Shown piece after piece: positions 36,771-45,525 of a DNA stretch of 64,000 nt; positions within the stretch are counted from its first letter, which is position 1; each line of letters starts with the position of its first letter. Position numbers and translations under genes: made by a program. Under the pieces are notes generated by a model that ran no database searches, was not told where the DNA came from, and saw only the letters and a program-made list of their open reading frames with translations. Location of the stretch: the NCBI GenBank assembly GCA_934401915.1, contig CAKRSV010000002.1, positions 124,001-188,000 of the forward strand, in the 5' to 3' direction. This DNA comes from an uncultured Lachnospiraceae bacterium. GTDB lineage: Bacteria > Bacillota > Clostridia > Lachnospirales > Lachnospiraceae.

Positions 36771-39539
36771 ATGGAGAAAAGGATCGTCATAGGATTGCTT
36801 GCCCACGTGGATGCGGGCAAGACTACGCTGGCGGAGAGTATCCTCTATGCCAGTGGAGAAATACACAGACTTGGCAGGGTAGACCACCGCGACACCTATC
36901 TGGACACGGACAGCCAGGAGCGGGAGCGGGGGATCACGATCTTTTCCAAGCAGGCGCGCTTTGGCTGGAAGGGGATGCAGACGGTGCTGCTCGACACGCC
37001 GGGGCACGTGGACTTCTCGGCGGAGATGGAGCGGACGCTGCAGGTGCTCGACTGCGCGGTCCTGATCGTCAGTGGTGCAGACGGGGTGCAGGCGCATACC
37101 GTGACCCTGTGGAAGCTGCTGCAGCGCTACGGGATTCCGGTCTTTCTCTTTGTCAACAAGATGGACCAGCCGGGCTGTGATGCAAAGGCGCTTCTTCTGG
37201 AGCTGCAAGGCAGACTGGACGATCGCTGCGTGCTGTTTGGCGGGGCGAAGGAGTACCTGCCGCCCGACGCCGGGGAGCGTTTCACAGAGAGCGTTGCGGT
37301 CTGTGAGGAAAGCCTGCTGGAGGACTATCTGGAGTGGGAAGAGTGCATGGCGGCGGGGGAAAAGACCGGGGCGGACTGTCCCGTGACGGAGGAGCGGATC
37401 CAGAAGCTGATCGCTGGACGGAGCCTGTTTCCATGCTATCTGGGCTCGGCGCTGCGCCAGAGTGGCGTGACGGAGCTGCTGGACGGTCTTGCGCGCTATG
37501 CCGGGGCGCAGATGCAGGACGAGGAAACCTTCGGCGCGCGCGTCTTTAAGATCTCCCGGGACGAGCAGGGAAACCGGCTGACGCATGTGCGGATTACCGG
37601 CGGAAAGCTCCGGGTGAAGGAGCTTCTCGGCGAGGAGAAGATCGACCAGATCCGTCTGTATTCAGGGGAGAAGTATGCGCTGGCAAAGGAAGCTGTGGCG
37701 GGCGAGGTCTGCGCGCTGACCGGGCTTGCCAAAACGTTCTGCGGGCAAGGCTTTGGCACACAGAAAGAGACGCACGCGCCCATCCTGGAACCGATCATGA
37801 CCTACCGGCTTCTGCTTCCGGAGGGGTGCGATGTCCACCGGGCATACACAGAGTTATGTCAACTGGAAGAGGAGGAGCCGGAGCTTCATATCGTCTGGAG
37901 GGAAAGCCTTGGCGAGCTTCATGTGCAGCTTATGGGAGAGGTACAGATCGGGATCCTGCAAAGGCAGATCCGCGAGCGCTTCGGACTGGATGTGACCTTC
38001 GACCAGGGAAGTGTGGTGTACCGCGAGACGATCGCAGACGTCGTGGAGGGCGTCGGCCACTTTGAACCCCTCCGGCACTATGCGGAGGTGCATCTGATCC
38101 TCGAACCGCTGGAGAGAGGAAGCGGCCTGCAGTTCCGGAGCGTGTGCAGCGAGGATGTGCTGGATCAGAACTGGCAGCGGCTGATCCTGACGCATCTGGA
38201 GGAGCGGGAGCATCCCGGCGTGCTGACCGGCTCTCCGATCACGGATATGCGCATCACGCTGGTATCGGGCAGGGCGCACCCCAAGCACACCGAGGGCGGC
38301 GACTTCCGACAGGCGACCTACCGGGCAGTCCGGCAGGGACTCTGCAAGGCGCACAGCATCCTGCTGGAGCCGGTCTATGCGTTCCGGATGGAGCTTTCGC
38401 AGACGGCAGTGGGCAGAGCGATGTCAGATATCCAGAAAAAGGGCGGACGCTTCGATCCGCCGGTCAGCGACGGAGAACGGGCGGTGTTGTCCGGGATCGT
38501 CCCGGCGGCGCAGATGTATGGCTACCAGACAGAGCTGATGGCTTACACCGGAGGACAGGGCAGACTATTTACCAGCCTCAAGGGGTATGAACCTTGTCAG
38601 AACGCGGAGGAGGTCATCGAGAGCACCGGCTACCGGGCAGAACAGGACACGGAGAACCCGTGCGGATCGGTCTTTTGTGCACACGGCGCCGGTTTCGTGA
38701 CAGAGTGGGATCAGGTAGAGCAGTATATGCACCTGGAGAGCGGACTGTCGGAAGCCTTCCTGCTGGCGGATGGAAGCCTTTTTGCGGCAGGAAAAGAAGA
38801 CGAACAGCCAAAGGATCAGGTGCAGCGTCTGCGGGCGCAGAGAAGGAAGGCAGTCGACGATTTCATAGGTCAGGATGAGATCGAGGAGATCCTGGGACGT
38901 ATTTCCGGGGGACAGGGCAGGACGAAGCCCGGCTGGGCGAGAACGATCCGGCCGTCCGGACAGACGGAGAGGACGTACCGGGGAACGGCGCAGCCTGAGG
39001 ATGAGTTTCTTCTGGTGGACGGCTACAACATTCTGTTTGGCTGGGAAAGCCTGAAGGAGCTTGCAAAAGAAAATCTGGACGGCGCAAGAGGACGGCTGAT
39101 GGATATCCTGTGCAACTACCAGGGTTACCGCAACATTCATCTGATCCTGGTGTTTGACGCCTACAAGGTCAAGGGCAGTCCGGGCAGCCATGTGCGGTAT
39201 CACAACATCGATGTTGTGTACACGAAAGAGGCGGAGACGGCCGACCAGTATATCGAAAAGACGACGCATCAGATGGGACGGAAATACCGTGTCCGGGTGG
39301 CGACCTCGGACGGGCTGGAGCAGATCATCATCATGGGCGCCGGTGCGGTCAGGATCTCTGCCCGCGAATTTGAAAAAGAAGTGATGGACACGTGCAGGGA
39401 GCTGCGGGATGCGTATCTGGAGAGGACGGCAGGACAGCCGGGCTTCCGGAACCGGCTTCTCGAGGGAGCTTCACAGGAGGTAGAACAGTATCTTGAGAAG
39501 ATGGCGGCACCTGAGATAACGGAGGAAAAGGATAGATGA
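36771..39539 (+). CDS. Tet(M)-like ribosomal GTPase fused to a Rae1/YacP-type NYN nuclease
   Basis: This 922-residue protein has two parts. Residues 1 to about 690 match EF-G-like ribosomal protection proteins: G1 GLLAHVDAGKTTL, switch RERGITIFSKQ, G3 DTPGHVDF, G4 NKMD, then domains II-V. Residues 745-915 match the NYN endoribonuclease Rae1 (YacP): LLVDGYNILFGW, a HLILVFDAYKVKG strand, TKEAETADQYIEK and VATSDGLEQIIIMGAGA. A charged linker joins them. Rae1 of Bacillus cuts mRNA in the ribosomal A site and Tet(M) works at the same site, so the fusion looks like a ribosome-targeted nuclease. Tetracycline protection is possible but not shown. Confidence 0.9.
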   Translation: MEKRIVIGLLAHVDAGKTTLAESILYASGEIHRLGRVDHRDTYLDTDSQERERGITIFSKQARFGWKGMQTVLLDTPGHVDFSAEMERTLQVLDCAVLIVSGADGVQAHTVTLWKLLQRYGIPVFLFVNKMDQPGCDAKALLLELQGRLDDRCVLFGGAKEYLPPDAGERFTESVAVCEESLLEDYLEWEECMAAGEKTGADCPVTEERIQKLIAGRSLFPCYLGSALRQSGVTELLDGLARYAGAQMQDEETFGARVFKISRDEQGNRLTHVRITGGKLRVKELLGEEKIDQIRLYSGEKYALAKEAVAGEVCALTGLAKTFCGQGFGTQKETHAPILEPIMTYRLLLPEGCDVHRAYTELCQLEEEEPELHIVWRESLGELHVQLMGEVQIGILQRQIRERFGLDVTFDQGSVVYRETIADVVEGVGHFEPLRHYAEVHLILEPLERGSGLQFRSVCSEDVLDQNWQRLILTHLEEREHPGVLTGSPITDMRITLVSGRAHPKHTEGGDFRQATYRAVRQGLCKAHSILLEPVYAFRMELSQTAVGRAMSDIQKKGGRFDPPVSDGERAVLSGIVPAAQMYGYQTELMAYTGGQGRLFTSLKGYEPCQNAEEVIESTGYRAEQDTENPCGSVFCAHGAGFVTEWDQVEQYMHLESGLSEAFLLADGSLFAAGKEDEQPKDQVQRLRAQRRKAVDDFIGQDEIEEILGRISGGQGRTKPGWARTIRPSGQTERTYRGTAQPEDEFLLVDGYNILFGWESLKELAKENLDGARGRLMDILCNYQGYRNIHLILVFDAYKVKGSPGSHVRYHNIDVVYTKEAETADQYIEKTTHQMGRKYRVRVATSDGLEQIIIMGAGAVRISAREFEKEVMDTCRELRDAYLERTAGQPGFRNRLLEGASQEVEQYLEKMAAPEITEEKDR

Positions 39540-40360
39540 CATATTATTTTGTAGATTATGAGAATGTCCACAGCGATGGGATCGTGGACTGCACGGAGCT
39601 TGAACCGGGCGATATCGTGTATGTGTTTTACACGGAGCAGGCGAAGAATATCACGCTGGACATTCTGGAACAGTTTACCAGAAAGGGGATCCGGCTGGAG
39701 CTGGACAAGGCGGGAACCGGGGCGAAGAACGCGCTCGATTTCCAGTTGTCCTCCTACCTTGGCTACGTGATCGCCAAACATGAAAAGGAGAACATCCGCT
39801 ATGTGATCGTCTCCCGCGATACCGGCTTTGACAGGCTGGTACAGTTCTGGGGCGAAAAGGGGATCGAGATCCTGCGGATGCCGGGACTTTCCCAGAAGGA
39901 GGAGCCGGTCAAAAAGACCAAGGCGGCTGCAAAGACGAAGAGCAAGGGAAAGAGCGGACGCAAAGGAAAGGCGGCAAGGGAAGAAGCAAAGGAAACCGAG
40001 GAACAGGCCGCTTTAAAGGCGCAGGAGAAGGAACAGCCGGCGGAGGAGCCGAAGGCGGAAGAAACGCCGGAGCAGGCGGCGCAGGAAAAGCCACGGAAGG
40101 CAAAGAAGGCGTCCGGCGCGAAAGGAAAGATCCCCGTCCGCACGAAAAAGGCGCCGGATATGCAGACAATCACCAGGGAAGAGGTATTGCAGTATCTTGC
40201 GGAGGAAGAGTATTCCGAGGAAATTCTGGAGATCCTGAACAGCTTCAAGACCAAGCAGGCGATCAACAACGGACTTTCCAAGAAGTACCGGGACAACAAA
40301 AAGAGCAGCGAGATCTACAAGAAGCTCCGGCCGCTGATGAAGGAAAAGAAGAAGTCGTGA
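39536..40360 (+). CDS. PIN/NYN-domain RNase-like protein with basic linker
   Basis: This 274-residue protein has an N-terminal PIN/NYN-type fold: acidic YYFVDYENVHSDG at residues 3-15, NALDFQLSSYLGY near 64-76, and SRDTGFDRLV near 93-102, giving the acidic cluster of a metal-dependent nuclease. Residues 125-200 are rich in Lys, Ala and Glu and should be disordered and RNA-binding. A short helical C-terminal domain (about 205-270) follows. It starts on ATGA overlapping the GTPase-nuclease stop and ends close to the helicase gene, so the three are translated as a unit. Confidence 0.83.
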   Translation: MTYYFVDYENVHSDGIVDCTELEPGDIVYVFYTEQAKNITLDILEQFTRKGIRLELDKAGTGAKNALDFQLSSYLGYVIAKHEKENIRYVIVSRDTGFDRLVQFWGEKGIEILRMPGLSQKEEPVKKTKAAAKTKSKGKSGRKGKAAREEAKETEEQAALKAQEKEQPAEEPKAEETPEQAAQEKPRKAKKASGAKGKIPVRTKKAPDMQTITREEVLQYLAEEEYSEEILEILNSFKTKQAINNGLSKKYRDNKKSSEIYKKLRPLMKEKKKS

Positions 40361-40383
40361 CGGTGCGGAGGAGAGAGAAGCAA

Positions 40384-42372
40384 GTGGAAGAGACACAGCA
40401 GAAGAGACAGGAAGAAAAACAGCAGACAGAGCAGATCCCGGAGAGCATCCGCGAGGTTTACCGGAAAGCCTTTCTGGAATTTGAACCCGGCGACCGGAGA
40501 AAGCTGGTGAAGGGCTGCGAGAAGCAGATCAACCAGTTTGAGAGAAGGATCGCGCGCAAGAAGCACCAGGAGAATCACCAGATTCTGGCGGACATGAAGG
40601 AACTTCACAAGCGTGCCGCGGCGCTCGGCTACACGGTGACAGTCAGAGATACCGGCCTGATGAAGAAGTATCAGCACGCCCTGAACGCGCTGATCCGTCT
40701 GGACGTCCGGTTCCTCAAAAGGATGGCGGCGGGAGCGAACCCGGAGAACATCGTGACGATGAAAAAGACGGCGGAGCTTCTGCGGCAGAAATCCCTGTAT
40801 GAGATCTACAGGGAAGACTATATGCAGTATCTGGTCGGACAGAGGATCGAAGAGCTGATGGGCGCGGAGCCGGAGAAGCAGTACCCGGAGGCAAGGGGAA
40901 TGAAGCGGCACTTTATCCTCCATATCGGACCGACCAACAGCGGAAAGACCTACCAGGCGCTGCAGCGGCTCAGACAGGCATACCGCGGGATCTATCTGGG
41001 ACCGCTCCGGCTTCTGGCGCTGGAGGTGTATGAGCGGATGATGGCGTCCGGCATACCGTGCAGCATGATCACCGGAGAGGAAACGATCCGCACGCCGGGG
41101 AGCTTTGTACAGGCTTCCACGGTGGAGATTCTCGATATCCGGGAGCTGTATGACATCGCCGTGATCGACGAGGCGCAGATGATGGCGGATGAAAACCGCG
41201 GAAGCTACTGGACGAGGGCAATCCTCGGAATCCGTGCGGAAGAGATCCACGTATGCTGCTCCGGAACCGCCGAGGAGCTTTTGAAGGCCATGATCCGCCG
41301 GTGCGGGGACACCTTCGAGACGGTGTACCATGAGAGAAATACGAAGCTGGAATTCCTGCCGCAGAGATACGACATCAACACCGACGTCGAGAAGGGGGAC
41401 GCGCTGATCGCCTTTTCCAAGAAGAACGTGCTGGCGATCGCCGCCGAGCTGGAAAACCGCGGGATCCACGCCAGCGTGATCTACGGAAACCTGCCGCCGC
41501 AGACCAGACAGGAGCAGGTGCGCCTCTTTGCGGAGGGCGTCAACGAGGTGGTCGTCGCGACGGATGCGATCGGCATGGGGATCAATCTTCCGATCCGGCG
41601 CGTCGTCTTTATGAACACGATGAAGTTCGACGGGACGGACAACCGGAAACTGCAGGCGGAGGAGATCCGTCAGATCGCCGGAAGAGCCGGAAGGTACGGC
41701 TTCTACGATACTGGCTACGTGCAGTCGGCGCTGGATATGGAGTACATCGGGGAGAAGCTGGCAGAACCGTTCTTTCCGCTGAAAAAGGCGCGGATCGGCT
41801 TCCCGGAGGTGCTGCTGGATATCGACATGGAGCTGGACGAGATCATAGAAGCGTGGGGAAGGACCAGAAACCTGCCTATGTACGACAAGATCTCGATGGA
41901 GGAGAGCGTCAAGAAATACCGGAGCCTGACGCATTACAACAGGAAGCTGTCCTATCTGGACGACAAGAAGTTTGTGCTCTCGCTGATCACCTGCCCGTTT
42001 GACGTGAAGGACCGGGAGGTTCTGCTTTTGTGGCTGCACTACTGCGAGAAGCCGGATCGGCAGAGGGATTGCCCGATGCTGCCGAGGGATTTTTCACTGG
42101 AAGGGCTGGAGTCCTACTATAAGCAGCTTGATCTGTACACGCAGTTCTCCGCCAGGATGAACTGGGTTATTGACCGGGAAGAAGTCGCTGCCAACCGGGA
42201 ATGGGCGCAGCATGAAATCGGAGAGCTGCTCAAGGACGATAAGGGACAATTTGAAAAGAAATGCCGGATCTGCGGCAGACCGCTCGCCTGGGATTATGCG
42301 TTTCCGGTGTGCGAGCATTGCTACCGCAGCGGCAGAACCAAAGACAAAGGATATTACAGACGGTTCCACTGA
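40384..42372 (+). CDS. SUV3-like DExH RNA helicase
   Basis: This protein of about 662 residues resembles SUV3, the helicase of the mitochondrial RNA degradosome. Motif I is HIGPTNSGKTYQAL near residue 180, motif II VIDEAQMM near 260, motif V ATDAIGMGINLPI, and motif VI QIAGRAGRYG near 430. The C-terminus carries two CxxC pairs (from about residue 627), a probable zinc site. GTG 40384 has GGAGGAG upstream; GTG 40357, overlapping the PIN-gene stop, is the alternative. With two nuclease genes before it, a role in RNA decay is likely. The 3' end overlaps the opposite SGNH gene by 19 bases. Confidence 0.9.
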   Translation: MEETQQKRQEEKQQTEQIPESIREVYRKAFLEFEPGDRRKLVKGCEKQINQFERRIARKKHQENHQILADMKELHKRAAALGYTVTVRDTGLMKKYQHALNALIRLDVRFLKRMAAGANPENIVTMKKTAELLRQKSLYEIYREDYMQYLVGQRIEELMGAEPEKQYPEARGMKRHFILHIGPTNSGKTYQALQRLRQAYRGIYLGPLRLLALEVYERMMASGIPCSMITGEETIRTPGSFVQASTVEILDIRELYDIAVIDEAQMMADENRGSYWTRAILGIRAEEIHVCCSGTAEELLKAMIRRCGDTFETVYHERNTKLEFLPQRYDINTDVEKGDALIAFSKKNVLAIAAELENRGIHASVIYGNLPPQTRQEQVRLFAEGVNEVVVATDAIGMGINLPIRRVVFMNTMKFDGTDNRKLQAEEIRQIAGRAGRYGFYDTGYVQSALDMEYIGEKLAEPFFPLKKARIGFPEVLLDIDMELDEIIEAWGRTRNLPMYDKISMEESVKKYRSLTHYNRKLSYLDDKKFVLSLITCPFDVKDREVLLLWLHYCEKPDRQRDCPMLPRDFSLEGLESYYKQLDLYTQFSARMNWVIDREEVAANREWAQHEIGELLKDDKGQFEKKCRICGRPLAWDYAFPVCEHCYRSGRTKDKGYYRRFH

Positions 42373-43523
42373 TCGATCAGAAACTGGCAGGCGGCGTTTC
42401 CCATCGCCTGATAGGCGGCCTTGGAAGGGTGAAGATGGTCGCCGCTGTCGTAGCCGGGAGCGAAGGCTTCCGGGTGATCCTGGTCGCGTACGATGGTGTC
42501 GAAGTCGATACAGCCCTCCGCGAGGGTGGTGTGTCTCAGCCAGCTGTTGATCTCCTCCTTCAGCGTCTCGCGGAAGGGAGCGTAGGTGCGCCAGCCGTAG
42601 ATCGGAAGCAGTGTCCCGAGGTAGACGCACAGTCCCTTCTGATGACACTGGTTTACATAATATTCAAATCCGGCGATCAGCTCGGCGGCATCCGGCAGAT
42701 CGCTCATCGGACGGAAGGGATTGACCTCAAGCCCGACCGGGTGAATGATGTCGTTGATCCCCTGCTGGATGAGGATGGCGTCCGCACCGGAGACGTTCAA
42801 TTCGCGCGGGATCCGCGCGGATCCTTTCAGACCGTAGGATTCGTAGGTGATACACTCATACTGCCGCAGGATGCGGGTGCCGCTGGCGGCTCTGCGGATG
42901 ACGGAGACGTTGTCGATCTGCGCCTCACGGAAAGCGAGCATCAGGTGATCCGGCCAGTCCTGCGCCGTGATGGAGTCGCCGTAGCAGATCAGCGCGTGGT
43001 TTTCTTCCCGGGTGCGGACGTCGATCGTCTGCAGGAAGTAGAACCAGTTCGTGCTGCGGGTCGTGTTCTGCGGGAGTGTCTCTGTTAGGCAGACATTTCC
43101 GAGGCTGTAGAAGCCCTCCGAGAGAGGTCCGGTGATCAGTGTCGCGCTGCGCATCTGTGTGAAGTCTTCCAGATAAAAGCTGATGCAGAGAGTGCTTCCA
43201 GCCTGTACGGAAAAGGGGATCTCGTCGCTGGTCAGCGTCTTGCCGGCGGGAAGGACACCTGTTTTGCTGCCGCCGAAGGTGACAGGGACAGCCGTGGAGG
43301 GATCGATCTGCCGCTCACCGGCCGCGAGCGAGACATAGGCGCAGGAGAATGTGACGTCCTCTGTGCCGCAGTAATTATCAAAGGTAAAGCGGAGCGCGTC
43401 GCCGTCGAAGGGAGCGTAGACGGGATAGCGCAGCGTCAGATCACGGCTGTATGTCTCCGCCTTGTGCTCGGCGATCGAGATGGAGTTGCCCCACATGGAA
43501 ACCCATTTGGTGTAGGAGTTCAT
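42354..43523 (-). CDS. SGNH/GDSL-type esterase
   Basis: This 389-residue protein has an N-terminal beta-sandwich-like domain (to about residue 180) and a C-terminal SGNH hydrolase domain. The nucleophile Ser is in CYGDSITAQDWPD, the oxyanion Asn in QQGINDI, and the catalytic Asp/His pair in SGDHLHPSKAAY near the end. No signal peptide is seen, so it should act in the cytoplasm on an acyl or acetyl ester, perhaps a carbohydrate. MNSYTKW is chosen as start because AGGAACTTTTACTT precedes it. Confidence 0.9.
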   Translation of the reverse strand: MNSYTKWVSMWGNSISIAEHKAETYSRDLTLRYPVYAPFDGDALRFTFDNYCGTEDVTFSCAYVSLAAGERQIDPSTAVPVTFGGSKTGVLPAGKTLTSDEIPFSVQAGSTLCISFYLEDFTQMRSATLITGPLSEGFYSLGNVCLTETLPQNTTRSTNWFYFLQTIDVRTREENHALICYGDSITAQDWPDHLMLAFREAQIDNVSVIRRAASGTRILRQYECITYESYGLKGSARIPRELNVSGADAILIQQGINDIIHPVGLEVNPFRPMSDLPDAAELIAGFEYYVNQCHQKGLCVYLGTLLPIYGWRTYAPFRETLKEEINSWLRHTTLAEGCIDFDTIVRDQDHPEAFAPGYDSGDHLHPSKAAYQAMGNAACQFLIDQWNRL

Positions 43524-43600
43524 AAGTAAAAGTTCCTTTCTGCCTGTTCGTATCACTTGATTATAATCTTTTTTTACCAAAAAGGAAAGCTGACAATACG

Positions 43601-44272
43601 ATGATCAACACTTATTACATGGATGTAAGACAACTGGATGAAGAAAAGAGATTCGAGGAGCAGCTTCACCGGCTCTCTGCGTTTCGGCAGATGAAGACGG
43701 CGGTGCTGCGGCATGAGCGCGATAAAAGGCGCAGCGTCGGCGCGGGGACTGTGCTGGATGCGGCGCTCAGGGACTATGGCCTCCGGGAGCGGGAGATGGA
43801 GTATCATATGGGTGAGAATGGGAAACCCTATTTCAAGTATCACAAGGAGCTGTATTTCTCCCTGTCCCATTCCGGCGATTACGCGATCTGCAGCATCGGC
43901 GGGCGCGAGATGGGAAATGATATCGAGATGGTCCGGAGCGGAAAACAGCGGGTGGCAGACCGCTTTTTCACCGAGGAGGAGCGCCTGTGGATCGACGCGG
44001 CGGGCAGCGGGGAAGAGGCGGACGAGCGGATCTTCCGGATCTGGACGGTCAAGGAGAGCTTTATGAAGGCGACCGGAAAAGGGATGTCGCTGCCGCTGGA
44101 TGACTTTTCCGTACAGATGGAGGCGGAGCACGGGCGGATCCGGATCAGACAGACGGTGGAGGCAAAGTATTTTCATGTAAAGGAATACCGGAATATCGAC
44201 GGCTACTGCGTCTCGGTGTGCTGCAAGGAAAGCCGCAATCTGGGAGAAGAGCTGATACCGGTGATTCTCTGA
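43601..44272 (+). CDS. 4'-phosphopantetheinyl transferase (Sfp type)
   Basis: This 223-residue enzyme moves phosphopantetheine from CoA onto carrier proteins. Motifs are YFSLSHSGDYAICSI, GNDIEMV (usual form GVDIE) and WTVKESFMKATGKG with the catalytic Glu and Lys. The two-domain Sfp size suggests service of peptide or polyketide carrier proteins as well as acyl carrier protein. No synthase is nearby. It is divergent from the SGNH gene. Confidence 0.92.
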   Translation: MINTYYMDVRQLDEEKRFEEQLHRLSAFRQMKTAVLRHERDKRRSVGAGTVLDAALRDYGLREREMEYHMGENGKPYFKYHKELYFSLSHSGDYAICSIGGREMGNDIEMVRSGKQRVADRFFTEEERLWIDAAGSGEEADERIFRIWTVKESFMKATGKGMSLPLDDFSVQMEAEHGRIRIRQTVEAKYFHVKEYRNIDGYCVSVCCKESRNLGEELIPVIL

Positions 44273-44287
44273 CAACGTGGGCGGCGC

Positions 44288-44318
44288 TGAATAGCAGCCC
44301 GTGAAATGTGACATACTC
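44288..44318 (+). promoter_or_regulatory. Candidate sigma-G promoter for spoVAD
   Basis: TGAATA (44288-44293), 18 bases, CATACTC (44312-44318) match the sigma-G consensus TGAATA / CATACTA at all but the last base. It lies between the transferase gene and spoVAD. Confidence 0.65.
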
Positions 44319-44385
44319 TTATAGGAAAAGTAGAAAACGCGGCGGCAGATCGGCTGTCTGAGCGGGAAAGAGAGTGTGTTACGAT

Positions 44386-45399
44386 ATGAAGGGAAAACAG
44401 AGCATAGAATTTAAGAACCGGCCGTTTGTGGTCAGCAGCGGGAGCGTCGTCGGTAACAAGGAGGCTCAGGGTCCGATGGGCAAGCTCTTTGACAAAGCCG
44501 GATACGACGACAAGTTCGGCGCTGAGAACTGGGAGGCGGCGGAGAGCAGTCTGCAAAGTGAAGCGCTCGAGGTCGCGCTGGAGAAGTGCGGCTGGAAGGC
44601 AGACGAGCTGGAGCTGCTGTATGCCGGGGATCTGCTGGGGCAGTCGATCGCGAGCAGCTTTGGACTTTCCGATTACCACGTGCCGCACATCGGTCTGTAC
44701 GGGGCGTGTTCGACCTGTGGTCTGTCGCTCTCGATGGGAAGCATGGCGGTAGCCGGAGGCTTTGCCGACAAGGTGGCGTGCGTCACTTCCAGCCATTTTG
44801 CCAGCGCCGAGAAGGAATTCCGCTTTCCGCTGGCTTACGGAAACCAGCGTCCAAAATCCGCGACATGGACGGTCACGGGAAGCGGGGCGTTCCTGCTGTC
44901 CTCCGCGCCGGGCGGCTTTCCGCTGGCGCAGATCGAGGGGATCACGGTCGGAAAGATCGTGGACTATGGCATCAAGGATTCGATGAATATGGGGGCGTGC
45001 ATGGCTCCGGCTGCTGCGGACACCATACAGCAGCATTTGCAGGATTTCGGGCGCAGACCCGAGGACTATGACAAGATTATCACCGGTGATCTGGGAATGG
45101 TGGGACAGAGGCTTTTGTTCGACCTTCTGGAAAAACAGCAGATCGACATCAGCAGACAGCATATGGACTGCGGCATCGAGATCTACGACAGCGAAAAGCA
45201 GAATACCGATGCGGGCGGCTCCGGCTGTGGATGCAGCGCGGTGGTGCTGTCCGCCTATATCCTGAAAAAACTCAGGGAGGGCGTGTGGAAGCGGGTGCTT
45301 TTCATGCCGACCGGCGCGCTTCTGAGCAAGACCAGCTACAACGAGGGACAGACGATACCGGGGATCGCCCATGCCGTCGTGCTCTCGCATGTGGAGTAG
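44386..45399 (+). CDS. spoVAD: Stage V sporulation protein AD
   Basis: SpoVAD is the soluble, thiolase-fold protein of the SpoVA complex and binds dipicolinic acid. The 337-residue length fits. Segments such as GACSTCGLSLSMGSMAVAGG, VTSSHFASAEKEFRFPLAYG and DAGGSGCGCSAVVLSAY are characteristic. ATG 44386 gives the normal N-terminus; GTG 44374 would add four residues. Unlike Bacillus, the gene is not beside spoVAC or spoVAE. Confidence 0.95.
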   Translation: MKGKQSIEFKNRPFVVSSGSVVGNKEAQGPMGKLFDKAGYDDKFGAENWEAAESSLQSEALEVALEKCGWKADELELLYAGDLLGQSIASSFGLSDYHVPHIGLYGACSTCGLSLSMGSMAVAGGFADKVACVTSSHFASAEKEFRFPLAYGNQRPKSATWTVTGSGAFLLSSAPGGFPLAQIEGITVGKIVDYGIKDSMNMGACMAPAAADTIQQHLQDFGRRPEDYDKIITGDLGMVGQRLLFDLLEKQQIDISRQHMDCGIEIYDSEKQNTDAGGSGCGCSAVVLSAYILKKLREGVWKRVLFMPTGALLSKTSYNEGQTIPGIAHAVVLSHVE

Positions 45400-45449
45400 A
45401 GGAGCGGGTATGATTGCCTTCCGGCGGCGCGGAGGGTGAGAATCCCGCC

Positions 45450-45478
45450 TTGTCTGGGGGCGCGCAACGTGGTAAAAT
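45450..45478 (+). promoter_or_regulatory. Putative sigma-A promoter for the hybrid kinase
   Basis: TTGTCT (45450-45455), 17 bases, TAAAAT (45473-45478), about 48 bases before the start codon. Confidence 0.5.
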
Positions 45479-45525
45479 AAAAGGAAGAGCTGCATTTTCA
45501 GAAGTGAGGTACGAGAGAGAAGACG

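Noticed and set aside
36771..38850. A plain tetracycline-resistance gene
   Set aside because: The GTPase part resembles Tet(M), but the nuclease fusion and the core RNA-decay context argue against a simple acquired resistance gene.
40315..42039. Minus-strand open frame of 574 codons
   Set aside because: Shadow of the SUV3-like helicase; composition typical of antisense reading.
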